Assembly (NCBI RefSeq): GCF_949987535.1 | Contig: NW_026646035.1 | Coordinates: 124,001-188,000, forward strand | Length of the DNA stretch: 64,000 nt | Origin: Balaenoptera acutorostrata | Lineage: Eukaryota > Chordata > Mammalia > Artiodactyla > Balaenopteridae | Direction of reading: 5' to 3' | In this document: piece after piece, positions 38,683 through 52,747 of the stretch | How positions within the stretch are numbered: position 1 is the stretch's first letter | Layout of the letters: each line of letters opens with the position of its first letter | Notes under the pieces: model-generated | Seen by the model: only the letters and a program-made list of their open reading frames with translations | What the model was told of the DNA's origin: nothing | The model's database searches: none | Made by a program: the position numbers and the translations under genes

Positions 38683-40440
38683 CTGATTTTTAGTTTTCCC
38701 AATTTATACGCCCATGAGTGGAAGTGCCCTATGCTCTGTAAGCTGAGTTGTTTAGATGTTTCAGGACACACCGTACACTTCTCCAGAGTGGCTGTTGGCA
38801 ATTTACATCCCGCCCATCAGCGTAGCAAGGCTCCCGTTTCTCCATGGCCTGTCCTGCATTTCTGGTTTTGACACTTTATTCAGCATGGCCCTTTTGACCG
38901 ATGGGAAGCGAGACTTCTTTGTAGCGCTGATTTGCCTTTCCAGGTTGCTTGGTTGGCCAAAAAGGGCGTATGCGTTTTTTCCTGAATATATTCAGGAAAA
39001 AACGCATACGCCCTTTTTGGCCAAGGGCATCATTGTCGAGGTTTCGCCGCTTTTCCTGTGCTTTAAAGGCGATTCGAATCTACCTCCTGAAATCTGTTTC
39101 CTGCAATTCTGCCTTGCTTTCAAATCCTCTTCGTTGCCTTCCCTCGATATATTTGTGGACGAGAGTTATCATTTATAACTCTGCAGGTTTGTGAATTGCA
39201 GTGCCCCTGAGCTCCATTTTTCAACTCGCTTTCTTGAAGGCTGGCCGCAAAAGCGCAGGATTGCTTCAGGCCCTATTCTGGTTCCGGGCGCAGGCTGAGC
39301 CTGTGGTTAATTCTTCTTCCTGATGGGAAAATAGAGTGAGCTGTGCCTGTCCCAACACCTAGAGCTAGTCTCTCATTGGTTCCCCCTCTTCCCGTTCATC
39401 CTCAGGACAAATTGCAACCTGTACGGAACAGGAGGTTAAAGGTGCTGATTCTCCAAGGAGGGAGATTGCTAGTAAAGCGGCTGGAATGGCGAACCCGAGC
39501 CCAAGGAGATGAGAAATGAGGTGCGTTTTAGAAACGTTTCCCGATCACACGGTGTACCATCTTCTGGGTTTCTCATGCATGTTTTCGATGTAGGAAGATG
39601 CCCTTGAACCAGGAGATTTGGGACCCATGGGATGGGTACCACGCAGTATTCCTTTAAAGGGTCTGCGTTTGCTCCCCCAACCTCACCAAACCTCTCAGCC
39701 CCTGAGTGTCCACCCTTATGTCTCAATCACCTGTGGGTCTAGGTATGGTCAATCCAGGTGGCATCACAGCCCCTGAACGAATTTGTTAAGAATTTTTCTC
39801 TCTTTCACTGTCTTTGTTTCACGGGTTTTTAAAAGTAATTGATTTTTATAATGGGGTTTAGCTGCTTTTCACTGCTGTGTTTATGCTGCTTTACACCCAC
39901 TAGACTCACTTACAGAGAGATATCAATACATAGGTTTTAAGATTCTTACTAGTCAGATATATTCTTGGGCGGTGAATAGGGGGTCTTGAGTCCAGTTCAC
40001 TGAGCAAGGAGTAGGTCTTGTCTATTACATATTGGGTTTATGGAACGGTATCTGAGCTAATTTCAAACCCTTGTTTTATGCATCACCCCATCTCACCTTT
40101 CCCGTTAAGCAGCCATAGTGTGTTTTCTAAACGTGTGACTCTGTTCTGTTTTGTAATTCAGTTCATGTGTAGCGGTTTTTACATTCCCTCTATAAGTGAT
40201 ATCTTCTGATAAGTGTCTTTTTCTCTGTGACTTATTTCACTTACAATCGTCGTACCTAAATCCACTCATCATGCTGCTACTAGCCTTATGACGTTGATTT
40301 CATGGCTGAGTGATATTCCTTTGTACATAAGGACCACAACTTCTTTATCCATTTTCCTCTTTCCTGGGATATTTAAGGTGTAACGAAGTGGAGGTTCTTG
40401 TCAACAGAGCAGCCCTAAACTTTGGGGTGCCTGTGTCTTG
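38683..40440 (+). repeat. Satellite copy 23, class A
   Basis: 1,758 bp; palindrome 38953-39024. C427, A929, TTTCAAACC; same class as copy 1 and stands in the same position relative to the repeated block that follows. Confidence 0.95.
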
Positions 40441-42198
40441 CTGATTTTTAGTTTTCCCAATTTATACGCCCATGAGTGGAAGTGCCCTATGCTCTGTAAG
40501 CTGAGTTGTTTAGATGTTTCAGGACACACCTTACACTTCTCCAGAGTGGCTGTTGGCAATTTACATCCCGCCCATCAGCGTAGCAAGGCTCCCGTTTCTC
40601 CATGGCCTGTCCTGCATTTCTGGTTTTGACACTTTATTCAGCATGGCCCTTTTGACCGATGGGAAGCGAGACTTCTTTGTAGCGCTGATTTGCCTTTCCA
40701 GGTTGCTTGGTTGGCCAAAAAGGGCGTATGCGTTTTTTCCTGAATATATTCAGGAAAAAACGCATACGCCCTTTTTGGCCAAGGGCATCATTGTCGAGGT
40801 TTCGCCGCTTTTCCTGTGCTTTAAAGGCGATTCGAATCTACCTCCTGAAATCTGTTTCCTGCAATTGTGCCTTGCTTTCAAATCCTCTTCGTTGCCTTCC
40901 CTCGATATATTTGTGGACGAGAGTTATCATTTATAACTCTGCAGGTTTGTGAATTGCAGTGCCCCTGAGCTCCATTTTTCAACTCGCTTTCTTGAAGGCT
41001 GGCCGCAAAAGCGCAGGATTGCTTCAGGCCCTATTCTGGTTCCGGGCGCAGGCTGAGCCTGTGGTTAATTCTTCTTCCTGATGGGAAAATAGAGTGAGCT
41101 GTGCCTGTCCCAACACCTAGAGCTAGTCTCTCATTGGTTCCCCCTCTTCCCGTTCATCCTCAGGACAAATTGCAACCTGTACGGAACAGGAGGTTAAAGG
41201 TGCTGATTCTCCAAGGAGGGAGATTGCTAGTAAAGCGGCTGGAATGGCGAACCCGAGCCCAAGGAGATGAGAAATGAGGAGCGTTATAGAAACCTTTCCC
41301 GATCACACGGTGTACCATCTTCTGGGTTTCTCATGCATGTTTTCGATGTAGGAAGATGCCCTTGAACCTGGAGATTTGGGACCCATGGGATGGGTACCAC
41401 GCAGTATTCCTTTAAAGGGTCTGCGTTTGCTCCCCCAACCTCACCAAACCTCTCAGCCCCTGAGTGTCCACCCTTATGTCTCAATCAGCTGTGGGTCTAG
41501 ATATGGTCAATACAGGTGGCATCACAGCCCCTGAACGAATTTGGTAAGAATTTCTCTCTCTTTCACTGTCTTCGTTTCACGGGTTTTTAAAAGTAATTGA
41601 TTTTTATAATGGGGTTTAGCTGCTTTTCACTGCTCTGTTTATGCTGCTTTACACCCACTAGACTCACTTACAGAGAGATATCAATACATAGGTTTTAAGA
41701 TTCTTACTAGTCAGATATATTCTTGGGCGGTGAATAGGGGGTCTTGAGTCCAGTTCACTGAGCAAGGAGTAGGTCTTGTCTATTACATATTGGGTTTATG
41801 GAACGGTATCTGAGCTAATTTGAAACCCTTGTTTTATGCATCACCCCATCTCACCTTTCCCGTTAAGCAGCCATAGTGTGTTTTCTAAACGTGTGACTCT
41901 GTTCTGTTTTGTAATTCAGTTCAAGTGTAGCGGTTTTTACATTGCCTCTATAAGTGATATCTTAGGATCAGTGTCTTTTTCTGTGTGACTTATTTCACTT
42001 AGAATCGTCGTACCTATATCCACTCATCATGCTGCTACTAGCCTTATGAGGTTGATTTCATGGCTGAGTGATATTCCTTTGTACATAAGGACCACAACTT
42101 CTTTATCCATTTTCCTCTTTCCTGGGATATTTAAGGTGTAACGAAGTGGAGGTTCTTGTCAACAGAGCAGCCCTAAACTTTGGGGTGCCTGTGTCTTG
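40441..42198 (+). repeat. Satellite copy 24, class B
   Basis: 1,758 bp; palindrome 40711-40782. C854, CTCTG near 41632, CCTATATCC near 42013 (as copies 2 and 35). Private G-to-T at 40531 and T-to-A at 41286; the second makes a stop in the minus-strand frame that is open in the other copies. Confidence 0.95.
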
Positions 42199-43956
42199 CT
42201 GATTTTTAGTTTTCCCAATTTATAAGCCCATGAGTGGAAGTGCCCTATGCTCTGTAAGCTGAGTTTTTTAGATGTTTCAGGACACACCGTACACTTCTCC
42301 AGAGTGGCTGTTGGCAATTTACATCCCGCCCATCAGCGTAGCAAGGCTCCCGTTTCTCCATGGCCTGTCCTGCATTTCTGGTTTTGACACTTTATTCAGC
42401 ATGGCCCTTTTGACCGATGGGAAGCGAGACTTCTTTGTAGCGCTGATTTGCCTTTCCAGGTTGCTTGGTTGGCCAAAAAGGGCGTATGCGTTTTTTCCTG
42501 AATATATTCAGGAAAAAACGCATACGCCCTTTTTGGCCAAGGGCATCATTGTCGAGGTTTCGCCGCTTTTCCTGTGCTTTAAAGGCGATTCGAATCTACC
42601 TCCTGAAATCTGTTTCCTGCAATGCTGCCTTGCTTTCAAATCCTCTTCGTTGCCTTCCCTCGATATATTTGTGGACGAGAGTTATCATTTATAACTCTGC
42701 AGGTTTGTGAATTGCAGTGCCCCTGAGCTCCATTTTTCAACTCGCTTTCTTGAAGGCTGGCCGCAAAAGCGCAGGATTGCTTCAGGCCCTATTCTGGTTC
42801 CGGGCGCAGGCTGAGCCTGTGGTTAATTCTTCTTCCTGATGGGAAAATAGAGTGAGCTGTGCCTGTCCCAACACCTAGAGCTAGTCTCTCATTGGTTCCC
42901 CCTCTTCCCGTTCATCCTCAGGACAAATTGCAACCTGTACGGAACAGGAGGTTAAAGGTGCTGATTCTCCAAGGAGGGAGATTGCTAGTAAAGCGGCTGG
43001 AATGGCGAACCCGAGCCCAAGGAGATGAGAAATGAGGACCGTTTTAGAAACCTTTCCCGATCACACGGTGTACCATCTTCTGGGTTTCTCATGCATGTTT
43101 TCGATGTAGGAAGATGCCCTTGAACCTGGAGATTTGGGACCCATGGGATGGGTACCACGCAGTATTCCTTTAAAGGGTCTGCGTTTGCTCCCCCAACCTC
43201 ACCAAACCTCTCAGCCCCTGAGTGTCCACCCTTATGTCTCAATCAGCTGTGGGTCTAGATATGGTCAATACAGGTGGCATCACAGCCCCTGAACGAATTT
43301 GGTAAGAATTTCTCTCTCTTTCACTGTCTTCGTTTCACGGGTTTTTAAAAGTAATTGATTTTTATAATGGGGTTTAGCTGCTTTTCACTGCTGTGTTTAT
43401 GCTGCTTTACACCCACTAGACTCACTTACAGAGAGATATCAATACATAGGTTTTAAGATTCTTACTAGTCAGATATATTCTTGGGCGGTGAATAGGGGGT
43501 CTTGAGTCCAGTTCACTGAGCAAGGAGTAGGTCTTGTCTATTACATATTGGGTTTATGGAACGGTATCTGAGCTAATTTGAAACCCTTGTTTTATGCATC
43601 ACCCCATCTCACCTTTCCCGTTAAGCAGCCATAGTGTGTTTTCTAAACGTGTGACTCTGTTCTGTTTTGTAATTCAGTTCAAGTGTAGCGGTTTTTACAT
43701 TGCCTCTATAAGTGATATCTTAGGATCAGTGTCTTTTTCTGTGTGACTTATTTCACTTAGAATCGTCGTACCTAAATCCACTCATCATGCTGCTACTAGC
43801 CTTATGAGGTTGATTTCATGGCTGAGTGATATTCCTTTGTACATAAGGACCACAACTTCTTTATCCATTTTCCTCTTTCCTGGGATATTTAAGGTGTAAC
43901 GAAGTGGAGGTTCTTGTCAGCAGAGCAGCCCTAAACTTTGGGGTGCCTGTGTCTTG
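42199..43956 (+). repeat. Satellite copy 25, class B
   Basis: 1,758 bp; palindrome 42469-42540. T68; AATGCTGCC near 42622 (private); AGGACCG near 43036; GTCAGCAG at the right end. Confidence 0.95.
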
Positions 43957-45714
43957 CTGATTTTTAGTTTTCCCAATTTATACGCCCATGAGTGGAAGTG
44001 CCCTATGCTCTGTAAGCTGAGTTGTTTAGATGTTTCAGGACACACCGTACACTTCTCCAGAGTGGCTGTTGGCAATTTACATCCCGCCCATCAGCGTAGC
44101 AAGGCTCCCGTTTCTCCATGGCCTGTCCTGCATTTCTGGTTTTGACACTTTATTCAGCATGGCCCTTTTGACCGATGGGAAGCGAGACTTCTTTGTAGCG
44201 CTGATTTGCCTTTCCAGGTTGCTTGGTTGGCCAAAAAGGGCGTATGCGTTTTTTCCTGAATATATTCAGGAAAAAACGCATACGCCCTTTTTGGCCAAGG
44301 GCATCATTGTCGAGGTTTCGCCGCTTTTCCTGTGCTTTAAAGGCGATTCGAATCTACCTCCTGAAATCTGTTTCCTGCAATTGTGCCTTGCTTTCAAATC
44401 CTCTTCGTTGCCTTCCCTCGATATATTTGTGGACGAGAGTTATCATTTATAACTCTGCAGGTTTGTGAATTGCAGTGCCCCTGAGCTCCATTTTTCAACT
44501 CGCTTTCTTGAAGGCTGGCCGCAAAAGCGCAGGATTGCTTCAGGCCCTATTCTGGTTCCGGGCGCAGGCTGAGCCTGTGGTTAATTCTTCTTCCTGATGG
44601 GAAAATAGAGTGAGCTGTGCCTGTCCCAACACCTAGAGCTAGTCTCTCATTGGTTCCCCCTCTTCCCGTTCATCCTCAGGACAAATTGCAACCTGTACGG
44701 AACAGGAGGTTAAAGGTGCTGATTCTCCAAGGAGGGAGATTGCTAGTAAAGCGGCTGGAATGGCGAACCCGAGCCCAAGGAGATGAGAAATGAGGTGCGT
44801 TTTAGAAACGTTTCCCGATCACACGGTGTACCATCTTCTGGGTTTCTCATGCATGTTTTCGATGTAGGAAGATGCCCTTGAACCTGGAGATTTGGGACCC
44901 ATGGGATGGGTACCACGCAGTATTCCTTTAAAGGGTCTGCGTTTGCTCCCCCAACCTCACCAAACCTCTCAGCCCCTGAGTGTCCACCCTTATGTCTCAA
45001 TCACCTGTGGGTCTAGGTATGGTCAATCCAGGTGGCATCACAGCCCGTGAACGAATTTGGTAAGAATTTCTCTCTCTTTCACTGTCTTTGTTTCACGGGT
45101 TTTTAAAAGTAATTGATTTTTATAATGGGGTTTAGCTGCTTTTCACTGCTGTGTTTATGCTGCTTTACACCCACTAGACTCACTTACAGAGAGATATCAA
45201 TACATAGGTTTTAAGATTCTTACTAGTCAGATATATTCTTGGGCGGTGAATAGGGGGTCTTGAGTCCAGTTCACTGAGCAAGGAGTAGGTCTTGTCTATT
45301 ACATATTGGGTTTATGGAACGGTATCTGAGCTAATTTCAAACCCTTGTTTTATGCATCACCCCATCTCACCTTTCCCGTTAAGCAGCCATAGTGTGTTTT
45401 CTAAACGTGTGACTCTGTTCTGTTTTGTAATTCAGTTCAAGTGTAGCGGTTTTTACATTGCCTCTATAAGTGATATCTTAGGATCAGTGTCTTTTTCTGT
45501 GTGACTTATTTCACTTAGAATCGTCGTACCTAAATCCACTCATCATGCTGCTACTAGCCTTATGAGGTTGATTTCATGGCTGAGTGATATTCCTTTGTAC
45601 ATAAGGACCACAACTTCTTTATCCATTTTCCTCTTTCCTGGGATATTTAAGGTGTAACGAAGTGGAGGTTCTTGTCAGCAGAGCAGCCCTAAACTTTGGG
45701 GTGCCTGTGTCTTG
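43957..45714 (+). repeat. Satellite copy 26, A/B mosaic
   Basis: 1,758 bp; palindrome 44227-44298. Class A from offset 840 through TTTCAAACC near 45336, then class B (CAAGTG, TTAGGATCAG, GAGG, GTCAGCAG). CCCGTGAACG near 45045. Counterpart of copy 5, with a slightly later switch point. Confidence 0.95.
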
Positions 45715-47471
45715 CTGATTTTTAGTTTTCCCAATTTATACGCCCATGAGTGGAAGTGCCCTATGCTCTGTAAGCTGAGTTGTTTAGATGTTTCAGGACA
45801 CACCGTACACTTCTCCAGAGTGGCTGTTGGCAATTTACATCCCGCCCATCAGCGTAGCAAGGCTCCCGTTTCTCCATGGCCTGTCCTGCATTTCTGGTTT
45901 TGACACTTTATTCAGCATGGCCCTTTTGACCGATGGGAAGCGAGACTTCTTTGTAGCGCTGATTTGCCTTTCCAGGTTGCTTGGTTGGCCAAAAAGGGCG
46001 TATGCGTTTTTTCCTGAATATATTCAGGAAAAAACGCATACGCCCTTTTTGGCCAAGGGCATCATTGTCGAGGTTTCGCCGCTTTTCCTGTGCTTTAAAG
46101 GCGATTCGAATCTACCTCCTGAAATCTGTTTCCTGCAATTGTGCCTTGCTTTCAAATCCTCTTCGTTGCCTTCCCTCGATATATTTGTGGACGAGAGTTA
46201 TCATTTATAACTCTGCAGGTTTGTGAATTGCAGTGCCCCTGAGCTCCATTTTCAACTCGCTTTCTTGAAGGCTGGCCGCAAAAGCGCAGGATTGCTTCAG
46301 GCCCTATTCTGGTTCCGGGCGCAGGCTGAGCCTGTGGTTAATTCTTCTTCCTGATGGGAAAATAGAGTGAGCTGTGCCTGTCCCAACACCTAGAGCTAGT
46401 CTCTCATTGGTTCCCCCTCTTCCCGTTCATCCTCAGGACAAATTGCAACCTGTACGGAACAGGAGGTTAAAGGTGCTGATTCTCCAAGGAGGGAGATTGC
46501 TAGTAAAGCGGCTGGAATGGCGAACCCGAGCCCAAGGAGATGAGAAATGAGGTGCGTTTTAGAAACGTTTCCCGATCACACGGTGTACCATCTTCTGGGT
46601 TTCTCATGCATGTTTTCGATGTAGGAAGATGCCCTTGAACCTGGAGATTTGGGACCCATGGGATGGGTACCACGCAGTATTCCTTTAAAGGGTCTGCGTT
46701 TGCTCCCCCAACCTCACCAAACCTCTCAGCCCCTGAGTGTCCACCCTTATGTCTCAATCACCTGTGGGTCTAGGTATGGTCAATCCAGGTGGCATCACAG
46801 CCCGTGAACGAATTTGGTAAGAATTTCTCTCTCTTTCACTGTCTTTGTTTCACGGGTTTTTAAAAGTAATTGATTTTTATAATGGGGTTTAGCTGCTTTT
46901 CACTGCTGTGTTTATGCTGCTTTACACCCACTAGACTCACTTACAGAGAGATATCAATACATAGGTTTTAAGATTCTTACTAGTCAGATATATTCTTGGG
47001 CGGTGAATAGGGGGTCTTGAGTCCAGTTCACTGAGAAAGGAGTAGGTCTTGTCTATTACATATTGGGTTTATGGAACGGTATCTGAGCTAATTTCAAACC
47101 CTTGTTTTATGCATCACCCCATCTCACCTTTCCCGATAAGCAGCCATAGTGTGTTTTCTAAACGTGTGACTCTGTTCTGTTTTGTAATTCAGTTCAAGTG
47201 TAGCGGTTTTTACATTCCCTCGATAAGTGATATCTTCTGATAAGTGTCTTTTTCTGTGTGACTTATTTCACTTACAATCGTCGTACCTAAATCCACTCAT
47301 CATGCTGCTACTAGCCTTATGACGTTGATTTCATGGCTGAGTGATATTCCTTTGTACATAAGGACCACAACTTCTTTATCCATTTTCCTCTTTCCTGGGA
47401 TATTTAAGGTGTAACGAAGTGGAGGTTCTTGTCAACAGAGCAGCCCTAAACTTTGGGGTGCCTGTGTCTTG
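45715..47471 (+). repeat. Satellite copy 27, class A-like, 1-bp deletion
   Basis: 1,757 bp; palindrome 45985-46056. Shares with copy 6 the lost T near 46247 and the variants GAGAAAGG, CCCGATAAG and CCCTCGATAAG, but lacks the changes private to copy 6. Confidence 0.95.
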
Positions 47472-49230
47472 CTGATTTTTAGTTTTCCCAATTTATAAGC
47501 CCATGAGTGGAAGTGCCCTATGCTCTGTAAGCTGAGTTTTTTAGATGTTTCAGGACACACCGTACACTTCTCCAGAGTGGCTGTTGGCAATTTACATCCC
47601 GCCCATCAGCGTAGCAAGGCTCCCGTTTCTCCATGGCCTGTCCTGCATTTCTGGTTTTGACACTTTATTCAGCATGGCCCTTTTGACCGATGGGAAGCGA
47701 GACTTCTTTGTAGCGCTGATTTGCCTTTCCAGGTTGCTTGGTTGGCCAAAAAGGGCGTATGCGTTTTTTCCTGAATATATTCAGGAAAAAACGCATACGC
47801 CCTTTTTGGCCAAGGGCATCATTGTCGAGGTTTCGCAGCTTTTCCTGTGCTTTAAAGGCGATTCGAATCTACCTCCTGAAATCTGTTTCCTGCAATTGTG
47901 CCTTGCTTTCAAATCCTCTTCGTTGCCTTCCCTCGATATATTTGTGGACGAGAGTTATCATTTATAACTCTGCAGGTTTGTGAATTGCAGTGCCCCTGAG
48001 CTCCATTTTTCAACTCGCTTTCTTGAAGGCTGGCCGCAAAAGCGCAGGATTGCTTCAGGCCCTATTCTGGTTCCGGGCGCAGGCTGAGCCTGTGGTTAAT
48101 TCTTCTTCCTGATGGGAAAATAGAGTGAGCTGTGCCTGTCCCAACACCTAGAGCTAGTCTCTCATTGGTTCCCCCTCTTCCCGTTCATCCTCAGGACAAA
48201 TTGCAACCTGTACGGAACAGGAGGTTAAAGGTGCTGATTCTCCAAGGAGGGAGATTGCTAGTAAAGCGGCTGGAATGGCGAACCCGAGCCCAAGGAGATG
48301 AGAAATGAGGAGCGTTTTAGAAACGTTTCCCGATCACACGGTGTACCATCTTCTGGGTTTCTCATGCATGTTTTCGATGTAGGAAGATGCCCTTGAACCT
48401 GGAGATTTGGGACCCATGGGATGGGTACCACGCAGTATTCCTTTAAAGGGTCTGCGTTTGCTCCCCCAACCTCACCAAACCTCTCAGCCCCTGAGTGTCC
48501 ACCCTTATGTCTCAATCAGCTGTGGGTCTAGATATGGTCAATACAGGTGGCATCACAGCCCCTGAACGAATTTGGTAAGAATTTCTCTCTCTTTCACTGT
48601 CTTCGTTTCACGGGTTTTTAAAAGTAATTGATTTTTATAATGGGGTTTAGCTGCTTTTCACTGCTGTGTTTATGCTGCTTTACACCCACTAGACTCACTT
48701 ACAGAGAGATATCAATACATAGGTTTTAAGATTCTTACTAGTCAGATATATATCTTGGGCGGTGAATAGGGGGTCTTGAGTCCAGTTCACTGAGCAAGGA
48801 GTAGGTCTTGTCTATTACATATTGGGTTTATGGAACGGTATCTGAGCTAATTTGAAACCCTTGTTTTATGCATCACCCCATCTCACCTTTCCCGTTAAGC
48901 AGCCATAGTGTGTTTTCTAAACGTGTGACTCTGTTCTGTTTTGTAATTCAGTTCAAGTGTAGCGGTTTTTACATTGCCTCTATAAGTGATATCTTAGGAT
49001 CAGTGTCTTTTTCTGTGTGACTTATTTCACTTAGAATCGTCGTACCTAAATCCACTCATCATGCTGCTACTAGCCTTATGAGGTTGATTTCATGGCTGAG
49101 TGATATTCCTTTGTACATAAGGACCACAACTTCTTTATCCATTTTCCTCTTTCCTGGGATATTTAAGGTGTAACGAAGTGGAGGTTCTTGTCAACAGAGC
49201 AGCCCTAAACTTTGGGGTGCCTGTGTCTTG
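47472..49230 (+). repeat. Satellite copy 28, class B+
   Basis: 1,759 bp; palindrome 47742-47813. A366, T68, A27: same alleles as copy 7, which also follows a 1,757 bp copy. Confidence 0.95.
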
Positions 49231-50989
49231 CTGATTTTTAGTTTTCCCAATTTATACGCCCATGAGTGGAAGTGCCCTATGCTCTGTAAGCTGAGTTTTT
49301 TAGATGTTTCAGGACACACCGTACACTTCTCCAGAGTGGCTGTTGGCAATTTACATCCCGCCCATCAGCGTAGCAAGGCTCCCGTTTCTCCATGGCCTGT
49401 CCTGCATTTCTGGTTTTGACACTTTATTCAGCATGGCCCTTTTGACCGATGGGAAGCGAGACTTCTTTGTAGCGCTGATTTGCCTTTCCAGGTTGCTTGG
49501 TTGGCCAAAAAGGGCGTATGCGTTTTTTCCTGAATATATTCAGGAAAAAACGCATACGCCCTTTTTGGCCAAGGGCATCATTGTCGAGGTTTCGCAGCTT
49601 TTCCTGTGCTTTAAAGGCGATTCGAATCTACCTCCTGAAATCTGTTTCCTGCAATTGTGCCTTGCTTTCAAATCCTCTTCGTTGCCTTCCCTCGATATAT
49701 TTGTGGACGAGAGTTATCATTTATAACTCTGCAGGTTTGTGAATTGCAGTGCCCCTGAGCTCCATTTTTCAACTCGCTTTCTTGAAGGCTGGCCGCAAAA
49801 GCGCAGGATTGCTTCAGGCCCTATTCTGGTTCCGGGCGCAGGCTGAGCCTGTGGTTAATTCTTCTTCCTGATGGGAAAATAGAGTGAGCTGTGCCTGTCC
49901 CAACACCTAGAGCTAGTCTCTCATTGGTTCCCCCTCTTCCCGTTCATCCTCAGGACAAATTGCAACCTGTACGGAACAGGAGGTTAAAGGTGCTGATTCT
50001 CCAAGGAGGGAGATTGCTAGTAAAGCGGCTGGAATGGCGAACCCGAGCCCAAGGAGATGAGAAATGAGGAGCGTTTTAGAAACGTTTCCCGATCACACGG
50101 TGTACCATCTTGTGGGTTTCTCATGCATGTTTTCGATGTAGGAAGATGCCCTTGAACCTGGAGATTTGGGACCCATGGGATGGGTACCACGCAGTATTCC
50201 TTTAAAGGGTCTGCGTTTGCTCCCCCAACCTCACCAAACCTCTCAGCCCCTGAGTGTCCACCCTTATGTCTCAATCAGCTGTGGGTCTAGATATGGTCAA
50301 TACAGGTGGCATCACAGCCCCTGAACGAATTTGGTAAGAATTTCTCTCTCTTTCACTGTCTTCGTTTCACGGGTTTTTAAAAGTAATTGATTTTTATAAT
50401 GGGGTTTAGCTGCTTTTCACTGCTGTGTTTATGCTGCTTTACACCCACTAGACTCACTTACAGAGAGATATCAATACATAGGTTTTAAGATTCTTACTAG
50501 TCAGATATATATCTTGGGCGGTGAATAGGGGGTCTTGAGTCCAGTTCACTGAGCAAGGAGTAGGTCTTGTCTATTACATATTGGGTTTATGGAACGGTAT
50601 CTGAGCTAATTTGAAACCCTTGTTTTATGCATCACCCCATCTCACCTTTCCCGTTAAGCAGCCATAGTGTGTTTTCTAAACGTGTGACTCTGTTCTGTTT
50701 TGTAATTCAGTTCAAGTGTAGCGGTTTTTACATTGCCTCTATAAGTGATATCTTAGGATCAGTGTCTTTTTCTGTGTGACTTATTTCACTTAGAATCGTC
50801 GTACCTAAATCCACTCATCATGCTGCTACTAGCCTTATGAGGTTGATTTCATGGCTGAGTGATATTCCTTTGTACATAAGGACCACAACTTCTTTATCCA
50901 TTTTCCTCTTTCCTGGGATATTTAAGGTGTAACGAAGTGGAGGTTCTTGTCAACAGAGCAGCCCTAAACTTTGGGGTGCCTGTGTCTTG
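49231..50989 (+). repeat. Satellite copy 29, class B+
   Basis: 1,759 bp; palindrome 49501-49572. A366, T68, C27; private C-to-G at 50112. This copy is the extra member when copies 26-32 are aligned to copies 5-10. Confidence 0.95.
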
Positions 50990-52747
50990 CTGATTTTTAG
51001 TTTTCCCAATTTATACGCCCATGAGTGGAAGTGCCCTATGCTCTGTAAGCTGAGTTGTTTAGATGTTTCAGGACACACCGTACACTTCTCCAGAGTGGCT
51101 GTTGGCAATTTACATCCCGCCCATCAGCGTAGCAAGGCTCCCGTTTCTCCATGGCCTGTCCTGCATTTCTGGTTTTGACACTTTATTCAGCATGGCCCTT
51201 TTGACCGATGGGAAGCGAGACTTCTTTGTAGCGCTGATTTGCCTTTCCAGGTTGCTTGGTTGGCCAAAAAGGGCGTATGCGTTTTTTCCTGAATATATTC
51301 AGGAAAAAACGCATACGCCCTTTTTGGCCAAGGGCATCATTGTCGAGGTTTCGCCGCTTTTCCTGTTCTTTAAAGGCGATTCGAATCTACCTCCTGAAAT
51401 CTGTTTCCTGCAATTGTGCCTTGCTTTCAAATCCTCTTCGTTGCCTTCCCTCGATATATTTGTGGACGAGAGTTATCATTTATAACTCTGCAGGTTTGTG
51501 AATTGCAGTGCCCCTGAGCTCCATTTTTCAACTCGCTTTCTTGAAGGCTGGCCGCAAAAGCGCAGGATTGCTTCAGGCCCTATTCTGGTTCCGGGCGCAG
51601 GCTGAGCCTGTGGTTAATTCTTCTTCCTGATGGGAAAATAGAGTGAGCTGTGCCTGTCCCAACACGTAGAGCTAGTCTCTCATTGGTTCCCCCTCTTCCC
51701 GTTCATCCTCAGGACAAATTGCAACCTGTACGGAACAGGAGGTTAAAGGTGCTGATTCTCCAAGGAGGGAGATTGCTAGTAAAGCGGCTGGAATGGCGAA
51801 CCCGAGCCCAAGGAGATGAGAAATGAGGTGCGTTTTAGAAACGTTTCCCGATCACACGGTGTACCATCTTCTGGGTTTCTCATGCATGTTTTCGATGTAG
51901 GAAGATGCCCTTGAACCAGGAGATTTGGGACCCATGGGATGGGTACCACGCAGTATTCCTTTAAAGGGTCTGCGTTTGCTCCCCCAACCTCACCAAACCT
52001 CTCAGCCCCTGAGTGTCCACCCTTATGTCTCAATCACCTGTGGGTCTAGGTATGGTCAATCCAGGTGGCATCACAGCCCCTGAACGAATTTGTTAAGAAT
52101 TTCTCTCTCTTTCACTGTCTTTGTTTCACGGGTTTTTAAAAGTAATTGATTTTTATAATGGGGTTTAGCTGCTTTTCACTGCTGTGTTTATGCTGCTTTA
52201 CACCCACTAGACTCACTTACAGAGAGATATCAATACATAGGTTTTAAGATTCTTACTAGTCAGATATATTCTTGGGCGGTGAATAGGGGGTCTTGAGTCC
52301 AGTTCACTGAGCAAGGAGTAGGTCTTGTCTATTACATATTGGGTTTATGGAACGGTATCTGAGCTAATTTGAAACCCTTGTTTTATGCATCACCCCATCT
52401 CACCTTTCCCGTTAAGCAGCCATAGTGTGTTTTCTAAACGTGTGACTCTGTTCTGTTTTGTAATTCAGTTCATGTGTAGCGGTTTTTACATTCCCTCTAT
52501 AAGTGATATCTTCTGATAAGTGTCTTTTTCTCTGTGACTTATTTCACTTACAATCGTCGTACCTAAATCCACTCATCATGCTGCTACTAGCCTTATGACG
52601 TTGATTTCATGGCTGAGTGATATTCCTTTGTACATAAGGACCACAACTTCTTTATCCATTTTCCTCTTTCCTGGGATATTTAAGGTGTAACGAAGTGGAG
52701 GTTCTTGTCAACAGAGCAGCCCTAAACTTTGGGGTGCCTGTGTCTTG
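50990..52747 (+). repeat. Satellite copy 30, class A
   Basis: 1,758 bp; palindrome 51260-51331. T378 and G677 as copies 8 and 13, but G at 427. Confidence 0.95.
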